Assembly: GCF_012844365.1 (NCBI RefSeq)
Contig: NZ_CP051626.1
Span: 434,001 to 498,000, forward strand
Direction: 5' to 3'
Source of the DNA: Brevibacterium sp. 'Marine'
GTDB taxonomy: Bacteria; Actinomycetota; Actinomycetes; Actinomycetales; Brevibacteriaceae
DNA length: 64,000 nucleotides
Shown: positions 16,860 through 24,511 of the stretch, piece by piece
Layout of the letters: every line of letters begins with the position of its first letter
Numbering within the stretch: the first letter of the stretch is position 1
Position numbers and translations under genes: made by a program
Notes under the pieces: generated by a model
The model's input: the letters and a program-made list of their open reading frames with translations, nothing else
Databases searched by the model: none
Told to the model about the DNA's origin: nothing

Positions 16860-18536
16860 ATGACCACATCCATCGATCTCGACCCCGACACGCTCACCTT
16901 CGCCGAGGTGGTCGACGTTGCCCGCCACGACGTGAAGGTCTCCCTGTCCGAGGCCACCCTGGCCCGGGTGAACAAGTACCGCGAAGCCATCGACGCCCTC
17001 GCCCAGGCCGAGAAGCCCGTCTACGGAGTCTCCACCGGATTCGGGGCGCTCGCCCAGCGCCACATCCCCGCCGAGCTGCGCACCCAGCTGCAGAAATCCC
17101 TCATCCGCTCCCACGCCGCCGGCGTCGGCGAACCCGTCGAACGCGAGGTCGTGCGGGCGCTCATGCTGCTGCGCGCCCGCACCCTGGCCACGGGGCGCGC
17201 CGGCGTCCGCGCCGAAGTCCTCCAGACCTATGTCGATCTGCTCAACGCCGGTATCACCCCGGTCGTCCACGAGTACGGATCACTCGGCTGCTCCGGAGAC
17301 CTCGCACCACTGTCGGCATGCGCCCTCGTCGTCATGGGTGAAGGAGTGGCCGAAGGACCCGACGGTGTGGCGGGACCGGCCGAGGAGATCCTCGCGAAGG
17401 CCGGAATCACCCCGGTCACCCTGGCCGAGAAGGAAGGCCTCGCCCTCGTCAACGGCACCGACGGCATGCTGGGCATGCTCATCATGGCGCTGACCGACCT
17501 GGAGAACCTGCTCACCGCCGTCGATGTGTCCGCGGCCATGAGCATCGAAGGACTCTTCGGCACCGACGCCGTCTTCGCCCCCGAGCTCCATTACGCGCTG
17601 CGTCCGCACGACGGTCAGGCCGCCTCGGCGGCGAACATGCTCGCCGCGCTCGCCGACTCCGGCATCACGGCCAGCCACCGCGACTCCACCCACCTCGTCC
17701 AGGACGCGTACTCGATGCGCTGCGCCCCGCAGGTCAACGGCGCCGCCCGCGACGCCGTCGCCTTCGCCACCCAGGTCGCCGAACGCGAACTGCGCGCCGC
17801 CATCGACAACCCCGTCGTACTCACCAATGGGATGGTGTCGTCAAACGGCAACTTCCACGGCGCACCGCTGGCCCATGCCTTGGACTTCCTCGCCATCGTC
17901 GCCGCCGACGTCGCCTCGATGTCCGAACGCCGCACCGACCGGATGATGGATGTCGCCCGCAACCAGAACCTCACCCCGTTCCTCGCCGATGACGCCGGCG
18001 TCGACTCCGGCCTGATGATCGCCCACTACACGCAGGCGGCCATGGTCTCCGAGGCCAAACGAGGCGCGACCCCGGCCTCGGTCGACTCGATCCCGTCCTC
18101 GGCGATGCAGGAAGACCATGTGTCCATGGGCTGGTCGGCCGCACGCAAGCTGCGCAAGGTCGTCGACAACCTCGCCTCCGTCATCGGCATCGAACTCTAC
18201 GCCGCCTCCCGCGCCTGCGATATGCGTGACGCCGCACCGGCGCCGGTGACCGGAGCCGTGATCGCGGCGATCCGCGAGACCGTCCCCGGACCCGGCCCCG
18301 ACCGGTTCCTCTCGCCCGAACTCGCCGAGACCATCGCGAAGGTCAAGGACGGCTCGCTCGTCTCCGCCGCCGAGTCGGTCACGCCGCTGACCCACACCGT
18401 CACCGCCGCTGCCGGAACATGGCAGCCGGCAGACGGCGGACCGGCCGTCAACGATCCCGAGTTCACGGCGCTGGGCAACCTCGAAGCCGCCGCCGAGGCT
18501 TCGGGCACGGACGCAGCCACGACGCACAAAGACTGA
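16860..18536 (+). CDS. hutH: histidine ammonia-lyase
   Basis: A 558-residue member of the aromatic amino acid lyase family that converts L-histidine to urocanate. The prosthetic-group loop reads GSLGCSGDLAPLS, with Cys144-Ser145-Gly146 where most family members have Ala-Ser-Gly. YGVSTGFG (about 55-62) and the C-terminal SIPSSAMQEDHVSMG are intact. The ATG follows AGAAAGG. It starts 52 bp after hutI. Confidence 0.95.
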   Translation: MTTSIDLDPDTLTFAEVVDVARHDVKVSLSEATLARVNKYREAIDALAQAEKPVYGVSTGFGALAQRHIPAELRTQLQKSLIRSHAAGVGEPVEREVVRALMLLRARTLATGRAGVRAEVLQTYVDLLNAGITPVVHEYGSLGCSGDLAPLSACALVVMGEGVAEGPDGVAGPAEEILAKAGITPVTLAEKEGLALVNGTDGMLGMLIMALTDLENLLTAVDVSAAMSIEGLFGTDAVFAPELHYALRPHDGQAASAANMLAALADSGITASHRDSTHLVQDAYSMRCAPQVNGAARDAVAFATQVAERELRAAIDNPVVLTNGMVSSNGNFHGAPLAHALDFLAIVAADVASMSERRTDRMMDVARNQNLTPFLADDAGVDSGLMIAHYTQAAMVSEAKRGATPASVDSIPSSAMQEDHVSMGWSAARKLRKVVDNLASVIGIELYAASRACDMRDAAPAPVTGAVIAAIRETVPGPGPDRFLSPELAETIAKVKDGSLVSAAESVTPLTHTVTAAAGTWQPADGGPAVNDPEFTALGNLEAAAEASGTDAATTHKD

Positions 18537-18594
18537 TACAGGGGCGGGGTCGGTCGCCGACCGGCCCCAACCGTCGGGCCTCTGATGCCAGAGC

Positions 18595-18669
18595 CGGCCG
18601 ACCACGGGACCGACACGTCACCGGCCCCGGCCGACCATGGGACCGACACATCACCGGACCCGACCGATT
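18595..18669 (+). repeat. 33-bp tandem repeat upstream of the M20 hydrolase gene
   Basis: Two 33-bp units (18595-18627, 18628-18660) plus a 9-bp partial unit differ at few positions. The period is 11 codons; an in-frame ATG at 18585 would translate it as repeats of PADHGTDTSPA ahead of the normal N-terminus at 18690. Either a spacer repeat or a variable N-terminal extension. Confidence 0.65.
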
Positions 18670-18689
18670 TCGAACGGAGTGAACTGTTA

Positions 18690-19958
18690 ATGAGCGATGT
18701 CGTCTCGCTGCTGAGCCAGATCGAGGACACCGGCCGCGACACCCGCGGTCCCGGCTACCAGCGGCCCGGATTCTCGGCCACCGAACGGGAGCTGCGCGAG
18801 TGGTTCCTCGCCGAGGCGGACCGCCGCGGCCTCGACACGGAGATCGACGCCAACGGAATCACGTGGGCATGGGCCACCCCGCAGGGTGCGGACGCCGTCG
18901 TCACCGGTTCCCATCTCGACTCCGTGCCCGGCGGCGGCGAGTTCGACGGCCCCCTCGGCGTCGCCTCGGCGCTGGCGGCCTTCGATGTGCTCAAGGCCTC
19001 TGGCGCGCTCGACCAGTCCACCCGACCTTTCGCCCTGGCCGTGTTCCCCGAGGAAGAGGGTTCACGTTTCGGCGTCGCCTGTCTCGGCTCGCGGCTGCTT
19101 ACTGGTGCCATCGAGGCAGACCGGGCACTCGGGCTCAAGGACGCCGCCGGTGACACCTTCGCCGACGTCGCCCGTGGCTATGGCCTCGACCCTGCACGGG
19201 TCGGGCGTGACCAGTCTCGGCTGGCCGGAATCGGTTCCTTCATCGAACTCCATGTCGAACAGGGCATCGGTCTGATCAACACCGATCAGGCCGTCGCCAT
19301 CGGCTCCTCGATCATCGGCCACGGGCGCTGGCACTTCGCCTTCTCCGGTCAGGGCAACCATGCCGGTACGACTCCGATGAGCCATCGCGCCGACCCGGTG
19401 GTCGCGGCTTCCCGTGTGATCGGGGATATCCCGACCCTAGCGGCCGCCACTGACGCGAGCGCCGTGGCGACCGTGGGCCGCACCCTCATCCACCCGGGCG
19501 GGACGAACGTCATCGCCTCGTCCATGAGCTTCTGGCTCGACATCCGCCACCCCGACGATGCCGTCGTCAAGCAGGTGCTCGAAGCGATCAGCCGTCGCGC
19601 GCAGGAGCACGGCGCCGATTCCGGTGTCGAGGTGACCATCTCGCAGGAGTCCTACTCGCCGACGACTCACTTCACCGCCGACCTTAACTCGCGCCTGACC
19701 TCGGTGCTGCCGGACGCACCGCTGCTGCCCTCGGGTGCCGGACACGATGCCGGAATCCTCGCGCCCCATGTGCCGTCGGCGATGCTCTACGTCCGCAATC
19801 CGACCGGAGTCTCCCACGCTCCCGAAGAGGCCTGCGAGGTCGACGACCAGAGGGCCGGAGTCGACGCACTCGTCAAAGTGCTCGCCCGCGAACTCGGCAT
19901 CGAACACGCCCTTGCCGACAGCAATGCTGGCGGTCCGACGGCAGGAGGTGCACGATGA
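18690..19958 (+). CDS. M20-family amidohydrolase, probable hut-pathway deformylase
   Basis: A 422-residue M20 metallopeptidase of the allantoate/N-carbamoyl amino acid amidohydrolase branch. Metal ligands are in GSHLDSVPGGGEFDG, FPEEEGSRF and ELHVEQG, and the final histidine is in GAGHDAG. It lies between hutH and hutF and overlaps hutF by 4 bp. No hutG gene is seen, so this enzyme could hydrolyse the N-formyl-L-glutamate made by HutF; that is inference. The ATG at 18690 begins the family-typical N-terminus (a repeat-coded extension from 18585 is possible). Confidence 0.85.
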   Translation: MSDVVSLLSQIEDTGRDTRGPGYQRPGFSATERELREWFLAEADRRGLDTEIDANGITWAWATPQGADAVVTGSHLDSVPGGGEFDGPLGVASALAAFDVLKASGALDQSTRPFALAVFPEEEGSRFGVACLGSRLLTGAIEADRALGLKDAAGDTFADVARGYGLDPARVGRDQSRLAGIGSFIELHVEQGIGLINTDQAVAIGSSIIGHGRWHFAFSGQGNHAGTTPMSHRADPVVAASRVIGDIPTLAAATDASAVATVGRTLIHPGGTNVIASSMSFWLDIRHPDDAVVKQVLEAISRRAQEHGADSGVEVTISQESYSPTTHFTADLNSRLTSVLPDAPLLPSGAGHDAGILAPHVPSAMLYVRNPTGVSHAPEEACEVDDQRAGVDALVKVLARELGIEHALADSNAGGPTAGGAR

Positions 19959-21400
19959 GCACCCGCTACTGGTGCGAATCCGCCTGGGTCGCCGGAGCCG
20001 TCGCCCACGGAGTCCTGCTGAGCGCCGACGACACCGGAACGCTCACCGCTGTCGAAACCGGGATCGACACCGCACCCTCCGACGCCGAGGCGGTGCACGG
20101 GTTCGTCCTGCCCGGTGGTGTCAACGCGCACTCGCACGCCTTCCACCGGATGCTGCGCGGCCGCACCCACGGCGACGGCGGCACCTTCTGGACCTGGCGC
20201 GAAGTCATGTACTCCGTCGCAGCGAAACTCGACCCCCAGTCGTACGAGACCGTGGCCCGCGCCGTGTTCGCCGAGATGCTCGCCGGCGGGTACACCTCGG
20301 TGGGGGAGTTCCACTACGTCCACCACGCACAGGACGGAACGCCCTACGGCACGAACCGTCCCCGCGGGGACGCGGCGGATCCGGTCGCCGAGGCGGACGT
20401 TCACACCGAACGTCCCCGCGGGGACGCGAACGACGACGAACTGCGCGCCCACGCGATGGAACGGGCGCTGGCACGGGCGGCCACCTCGGCGGGGATCCGC
20501 ATCCGACTGCTCGACACCTGCTACCTCACCGGTGCCATCGACTCCGAACTCTCGGCCGAACAGGCCCGCTTCGGCGACGGCACGATCGACGGCTACATGG
20601 ACCGGCACGCGGGCCTGCTCGACACCTTCGCCGACGAATTCCCCGTCAACGCTCCAGGTGAGAGCTTCGTGCACGTGGGTGCGGCGATCCATTCGATCCG
20701 CGCGGTCCCAGCCGCGAATCTGCCTCGCTTCACCGAACTGTCCGGCCCCGTGCACGTGCACCTGTCCGAACAGCCGGCTGAGAACGACGCCTCGCAGGCC
20801 GCCTACGGGGCAAGCCCGACCGAGGTGCTCGCCCGCTCGGGCGTCGTCGACGGCCGGCTCTCGGCCGTCCACGCCACTCACTTGAGTGAGGAGGACATCG
20901 CGATCCTCGGCGGATCGGGCTCGACGATCGTCATGTGCCCGTGCACCGAGGCGGACCTCGCCGACGGCATCGGACCGGCCCGTGAACTCGCCGACGCCGG
21001 AGCCGTGATCTCACTCGGCTCCGACCAGCACGTCGTCCTCGACGCCCTGCGGGAGACCCAGGGGCTCGAAGCGGGGGAACGGCTGCGGTCAGGGCAACGC
21101 GGACGGTTCTCTCCGACCGAACTCATCACGGCACTTACCGAAGGCGGGGCACGCAGTCTCGACCTTCCGGTCGGTGCGCTCGAGGTCGGGAAGGCGTGCG
21201 ACTTCGTGGCCGTGCGCACCGACAGCATGCGCACCATGGGATCACTGGACGAACAGATCATCCTCACGGCCAGCGCGAGCGATGTGCATCTGACCGTCAC
21301 CGGCGGCCGTGTGCGCGTGCGCGACGGAGTGCACACCGACCTCGGCGATATCGCCGAACTCTACGCGCAGGCATTCGCGGTCTTGGAGATGGAGGGCTGA
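19955..21400 (+). CDS. hutF: formimidoylglutamate deiminase
   Basis: A 481-residue amidohydrolase. Metal ligands are in NAHSHAFHRMLRG; EFHYVHH, the HLSEQ segment, HATHLS and GSDQHVVLD are HutF signatures. It deaminates N-formimidoyl-L-glutamate to N-formyl-L-glutamate. An insert near residues 130-160 contains a repeated RPRGDA peptide encoded by two copies of one palindrome; typical HutF lacks it. ATG overlaps the M20 stop. Confidence 0.92.
   Translation: MSTRYWCESAWVAGAVAHGVLLSADDTGTLTAVETGIDTAPSDAEAVHGFVLPGGVNAHSHAFHRMLRGRTHGDGGTFWTWREVMYSVAAKLDPQSYETVARAVFAEMLAGGYTSVGEFHYVHHAQDGTPYGTNRPRGDAADPVAEADVHTERPRGDANDDELRAHAMERALARAATSAGIRIRLLDTCYLTGAIDSELSAEQARFGDGTIDGYMDRHAGLLDTFADEFPVNAPGESFVHVGAAIHSIRAVPAANLPRFTELSGPVHVHLSEQPAENDASQAAYGASPTEVLARSGVVDGRLSAVHATHLSEEDIAILGGSGSTIVMCPCTEADLADGIGPARELADAGAVISLGSDQHVVLDALRETQGLEAGERLRSGQRGRFSPTELITALTEGGARSLDLPVGALEVGKACDFVAVRTDSMRTMGSLDEQIILTASASDVHLTVTGGRVRVRDGVHTDLGDIAELYAQAFAVLEMEG
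20357..20426 (+). repeat. duplicated 16-bp palindrome inside hutF
   Basis: CGTCCCCGCGGGGACG occurs at 20357-20372 and 20411-20426, 54 bp (18 codons) apart and in the same frame, each coding RPRGDA. Each copy is a perfect palindrome. Together they bound an insert absent from typical HutF proteins. Confidence 0.8.
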
Positions 21401-21444
21401 GTCCGTGGCTGAGGACATCGTGCGTTCGGGGAAGGGAGGCAGTC

Positions 21445-22188
21445 GTGGCTGAAGTTCCGGCGCTGCGGCGGGCGATCGCGATCCTGCGGCATATGGCCTC
21501 GTCGAACCGATCGATCACGGCCGGTGCCCTGGTCAGGTCGCTCGAGATTCCACGGTCGAGCGCCTATGACATCCTCGCGGTGCTCGAGGAGCTCGGCCTC
21601 GTGGCGCGCACCGAATCCGGATATGTGCTCGGAGCCGGTGTACACGAGCTCGGGGCGTCCTACCTGCGGACGAATCCCCTGCAGCGGTTGGCGCAGCCGA
21701 TCGTCCGTCAGCTCGCCGAGGATACCGCCACTACCGCGCAGCTGGCCGTCATCCGCGGCTGGGAGACGGAGTACGTGCTCAAGGAGCAGTCACTCAAATC
21801 CGTCGCGGTCATCACTGCCACCGGGGTGCGCATGCCCAGCTATCTCACGGCGACCGGGCGGGCGATCCTCGCTCAGTTGCCGAAATCCGAGGTGCTGGCG
21901 ATGCTGCAGTCCGAGACCGAGTTCGTCACGCGCACGGGCAAGGGACCGACCTCGGTGAAGGCGCTCAATGCCGTGCTCGCCCAGGAACGACGGACCGGAA
22001 GCGCGATCGAACACGGCGAAGTCACGCCGGGAATCTCGACGCTCGCGGCACCGGTCTTCGATGTGCTGGGTCGTCCGATCGCGGCCATCGGCCTCTCATT
22101 CGTCACCGAGACCCTGCCCGAGGACACCGATCCGATCGTCGATCGGGTCAAGGCTGCTGCCGCCGAGGTGACCGCCAAGCTGCGGTGA
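21445..22188 (+). CDS. IclR-family regulator, probable hut regulator
   Basis: A 247-residue IclR protein: winged HTH at the N-terminus (TAGALVRSLEIPRSSAYDILAVLEELGLV) and an effector-binding GAF-like domain. The start is GTG at 21445 with GGGAGG 5 nt upstream. It is the last gene of the hut operon, 44 bp after hutF, so it is the natural candidate for the GTCCGAAAT.TCGGAC sites. The effector is likely urocanate or another pathway intermediate (inference). Confidence 0.85.
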   Translation: MAEVPALRRAIAILRHMASSNRSITAGALVRSLEIPRSSAYDILAVLEELGLVARTESGYVLGAGVHELGASYLRTNPLQRLAQPIVRQLAEDTATTAQLAVIRGWETEYVLKEQSLKSVAVITATGVRMPSYLTATGRAILAQLPKSEVLAMLQSETEFVTRTGKGPTSVKALNAVLAQERRTGSAIEHGEVTPGISTLAAPVFDVLGRPIAAIGLSFVTETLPEDTDPIVDRVKAAAAEVTAKLR

Positions 22189-22208
22189 GGGTGTTCTGCC
22201 CGTTGTCG

Positions 22209-22278
22209 CCGACCGCTCACGTTGCCGTCGCTGTACCGAGTTATGCGGCGAGCGGTGGACGCTGACTCGAGCGGTCGG
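22209..22278. repeat. dispersed palindromic repeat, copy A
   Basis: Outer arms CCGACCGCTC (22209-22218) and GAGCGGTCGG (22269-22278) are perfect complements. The first 53 bp match copy B (22945-22997) at 45 positions. It lies between the IclR stop and the VOC gene stop, which converge. Confidence 0.75.
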
Positions 22279-22294
22279 TGAGCGTCGGGAGCAA

Positions 22295-22675
22295 TCAGAG
22301 GTATGGGCGGGTGATGAGCTCGAGATACATTCCCGACGGGTCGAGGAAATACACTCCGCGGCCGCCGTGCTCAGTGTTCGTCTCCTGATGGCGAGTGCGC
22401 TGCGGATCAGCCCAGAAATCGAGACCGCGCTGTTTGATCATGTCAACGGCTCGGTCGAAGTGGTCGTCCGTGCAGAGGAAGGCCATGTGCACGGGAACAA
22501 TGTCATATCCCGGCGGGGGAGTGGCGAACTGGAGCATGACCCCGTCGGAGAGCATGATGTTGGCGAACGGCCCCCAGGACTGGGTGTGTTCTGCCTCGAG
22601 GATATCGACATAGAACTGCGCCGAGGCGGCTGGATCGGCTGCGGCGACGATGGTGTGGTTGAAGGTTGCTGACAT
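22295..22675 (-). CDS. VOC-family (glyoxalase-like) protein
   Basis: A 126-residue protein with the VOC pattern FYVDILEAEHTQSWG, VHMAFLCTDDHFDRAVD and GGRGVYFLDPSGMYLELITRPY. Metal ligands His and Glu of the half-site are in these segments. The ATG at 22675 follows AAAGGAG with a 7-nt gap. The family covers glyoxalases, dioxygenases and resistance proteins; no specific role can be assigned. Palindromic repeat copies lie on both sides of the gene. Confidence 0.8.
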   Translation of the reverse strand: MSATFNHTIVAAADPAASAQFYVDILEAEHTQSWGPFANIMLSDGVMLQFATPPPGYDIVPVHMAFLCTDDHFDRAVDMIKQRGLDFWADPQRTRHQETNTEHGGRGVYFLDPSGMYLELITRPYL

Positions 22676-23082
22676 TGAAGAACTCCTTTTCGCATGTTGC
22701 GGGATTGCGAAGCGATGATCGCTGGACACTTGCCGCCCAGGATGTATTCGGGCAGGCTGAACCGAGGCTTGTGAGAATGAGTTCTTCGTCAGGTGGACCG
22801 CGAGCTGGGAGCTCGGGGTCCGTGGGGCTCATGTTCGGACCGGGTCACCGATCCGTGAGCGGCTGTAAGCCTGTCCGGTCATCGCCAACGAGCATACAAC
22901 CCTAGGGAGCGAAGCGGAACAGTTTTCGCGAGCGTCCGACTTCGCCGACCGCTCGAGTTACCGTCGCTGTAGCAAGTTATGCGGCGTGCGCTGGGCGGTA
23001 TGTCGAGCGGTGGGCGAGGGCAGGCTGAGTCACGGCGCGCGGTCGGCGGTAACCCGAGCGGTCGGCGCGGACAGGGGGTTGC
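22676..23082. other. 407-bp non-coding region containing repeat copy B
   Basis: Apart from the repeat at 22945-23065, the stretch 22676-22944 holds the VOC promoter and no credible reading frame. The repeat fills most of the remainder up to the rlmC stop at 23083. Confidence 0.5.
22945..23065. repeat. dispersed palindromic repeat, copy B
   Basis: Left arm 22945-22963 and right arm 23047-23065 are complementary at 18 of 19 positions, enclosing an 83-nt loop. The first 53 bp share 45 positions with copy A at 22209. It lies just downstream of the rlmC stop on the minus strand. Confidence 0.75.
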
Positions 23083-24372
23083 TCACCGCCGCTGGAGCAG
23101 GACCGCGACCTCGAGGTGCTTCGTGTGCGGGAACATGTCGAAGATCCGCGCCTGGGCCACCTCGTAGGCGGGCATCCGCGCGAGATCCTTTGCCAGCGAC
23201 ACGGGATTGCAGCTCGAATAGACGATGTGCTCGACACCGGAGTTCTCCAATGCTGCCGACAGCCGTGCGCCGATCCCTCGCCGAGGCGGATTGACGATCA
23301 CGCAGTCCGGTCGTTCGACGCCGGCTGGGTCGGCCGGTTCCGTTGCACCGGCAGGGTCGCCCGCCCCAGCCGCTGCGGCCGAGCCACTCACATCGACTGA
23401 GCCAGTCACATCGACTGAGTCGGTCGCCGCGGACGTTCCCGCCAGGTTCGCCTCGGCGAACTCCGTGGCATCGCCGGCGAGGAACCGCGCGTCAATGCCG
23501 AGCTCTGCGGCGCTGACCTTCGCCGACTCGATCGCCTGCTCGCTCACCTCGACCCCGGTGACCCGTCGCGCGGGAGAAGCGCAGCAGAGCGCGAACCCGC
23601 CGACACCGCAGTAGAGGTCCCACAGGTTCGAAGCCTCAACAGCGTCCATCCACTCGGCCACTTGGTTGTAGAGCCCGATGGCGACAGCGGTATTCGTCTG
23701 GAAAAACGACTGCGGCCGCAGATGCAGGTCGACCCGGCCGAGGTTCATCCGCAGCGACTCACCGCGGAGCATCTCTTCGCGGCTGCCTTCGAGCACGGCC
23801 TTATGTTCGGGCAGCAGATTCACCGACACCACAGAGGCATCGGGAAGACGCTCAAAAAGCGAACCTTTCCGCGACCGCAGCACGTCCAGCCCATGCTGAG
23901 TGCGGACGACGAACCGGATCATCAGCTCACCCGACGGCGCCGCCGTGACATGGACGAACTTCAACTCCCCACGGCGAGCAGAGACGTCATAGGGCTCGAG
24001 CCCGGTGGCATCGAGAAATTCCGCGAGCACCGGGATCACCGCACGGATCGCCGGAGTCTGGATCCCGCAGTCACGCAGATCGACGCCGTCGAACTCCTGA
24101 TCGAGGATGCCCAAGGTCACGTGTCCGGCCGACCCGCCGACGGCGAGCTTCGCCCGATTCCTGAAATCTCGCACCCCGCCGGCGAAGGTCGGCAGCCACA
24201 CTCGCGGAGCCGCCTCGGCGAGGATCTCCCGGCACCACGACTCCTTGTCCGTGATCTGCTGCCCGTACGAGGTCTTGATGAGCGCACAGGACCGGCATTC
24301 CCCACGCTCGAAATACCCGCACTCCAGGCGTCCGGAAACCGCCGAGGCGGGGATGAGCGGCAGGGATGTCAT
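23083..24372 (-). CDS. rlmC: 23S rRNA (uracil-5-)-methyltransferase, RlmC type
   Basis: A 429-residue class I methyltransferase of the TrmA/RlmC/RlmD group. Cys18, Cys26, Cys29 and a later Cys near 102 fit the [4Fe-4S] site of RlmC. DLYCGVGGF binds SAM, NPPRRGIG follows, and SSCNP holds the catalytic Cys388. There is no TRAM domain, which fits RlmC (m5U747) rather than RlmD. An Ala/Gly/Asp-rich insert at about 311-352 includes two 18-bp tandem repeats and interrupts the catalytic domain. A TAGAAT box 6 nt before the ATG indicates a leaderless transcript. Confidence 0.85.
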   Translation of the reverse strand: MTSLPLIPASAVSGRLECGYFERGECRSCALIKTSYGQQITDKESWCREILAEAAPRVWLPTFAGGVRDFRNRAKLAVGGSAGHVTLGILDQEFDGVDLRDCGIQTPAIRAVIPVLAEFLDATGLEPYDVSARRGELKFVHVTAAPSGELMIRFVVRTQHGLDVLRSRKGSLFERLPDASVVSVNLLPEHKAVLEGSREEMLRGESLRMNLGRVDLHLRPQSFFQTNTAVAIGLYNQVAEWMDAVEASNLWDLYCGVGGFALCCASPARRVTGVEVSEQAIESAKVSAAELGIDARFLAGDATEFAEANLAGTSAATDSVDVTGSVDVSGSAAAAGAGDPAGATEPADPAGVERPDCVIVNPPRRGIGARLSAALENSGVEHIVYSSCNPVSLAKDLARMPAYEVAQARIFDMFPHTKHLEVAVLLQRR

Positions 24373-24432
24373 GCCCCTATTCTAGTCGCCGCCCAGCACG
24401 GCTTGCGGCCCGCGGAAAGGGCCCGGAAAGCG

Positions 24433-24485
24433 TTGACCGGGCATCGTCGGCACCCGTAGAATAAACGGAGCCAAATCGATTTGGC
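24433..24485 (+). promoter_or_regulatory. promoter with LacI-type operator for the deaminase operon
   Basis: TTGACC (24433-24438), an 18-bp spacer and TAGAAT (24457-24462) form a sigma-70-like promoter. The 16-bp perfect palindrome GCCAAATCGATTTGGC (24470-24485) covers the expected start site. Its core is repeated before the NCS2 permease gene, and the central CG is usual for LacI-family operators. Confidence 0.75.
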
Positions 24486-24511
24486 CACACCCTCGAGATG
24501 CGAAGGACCCC

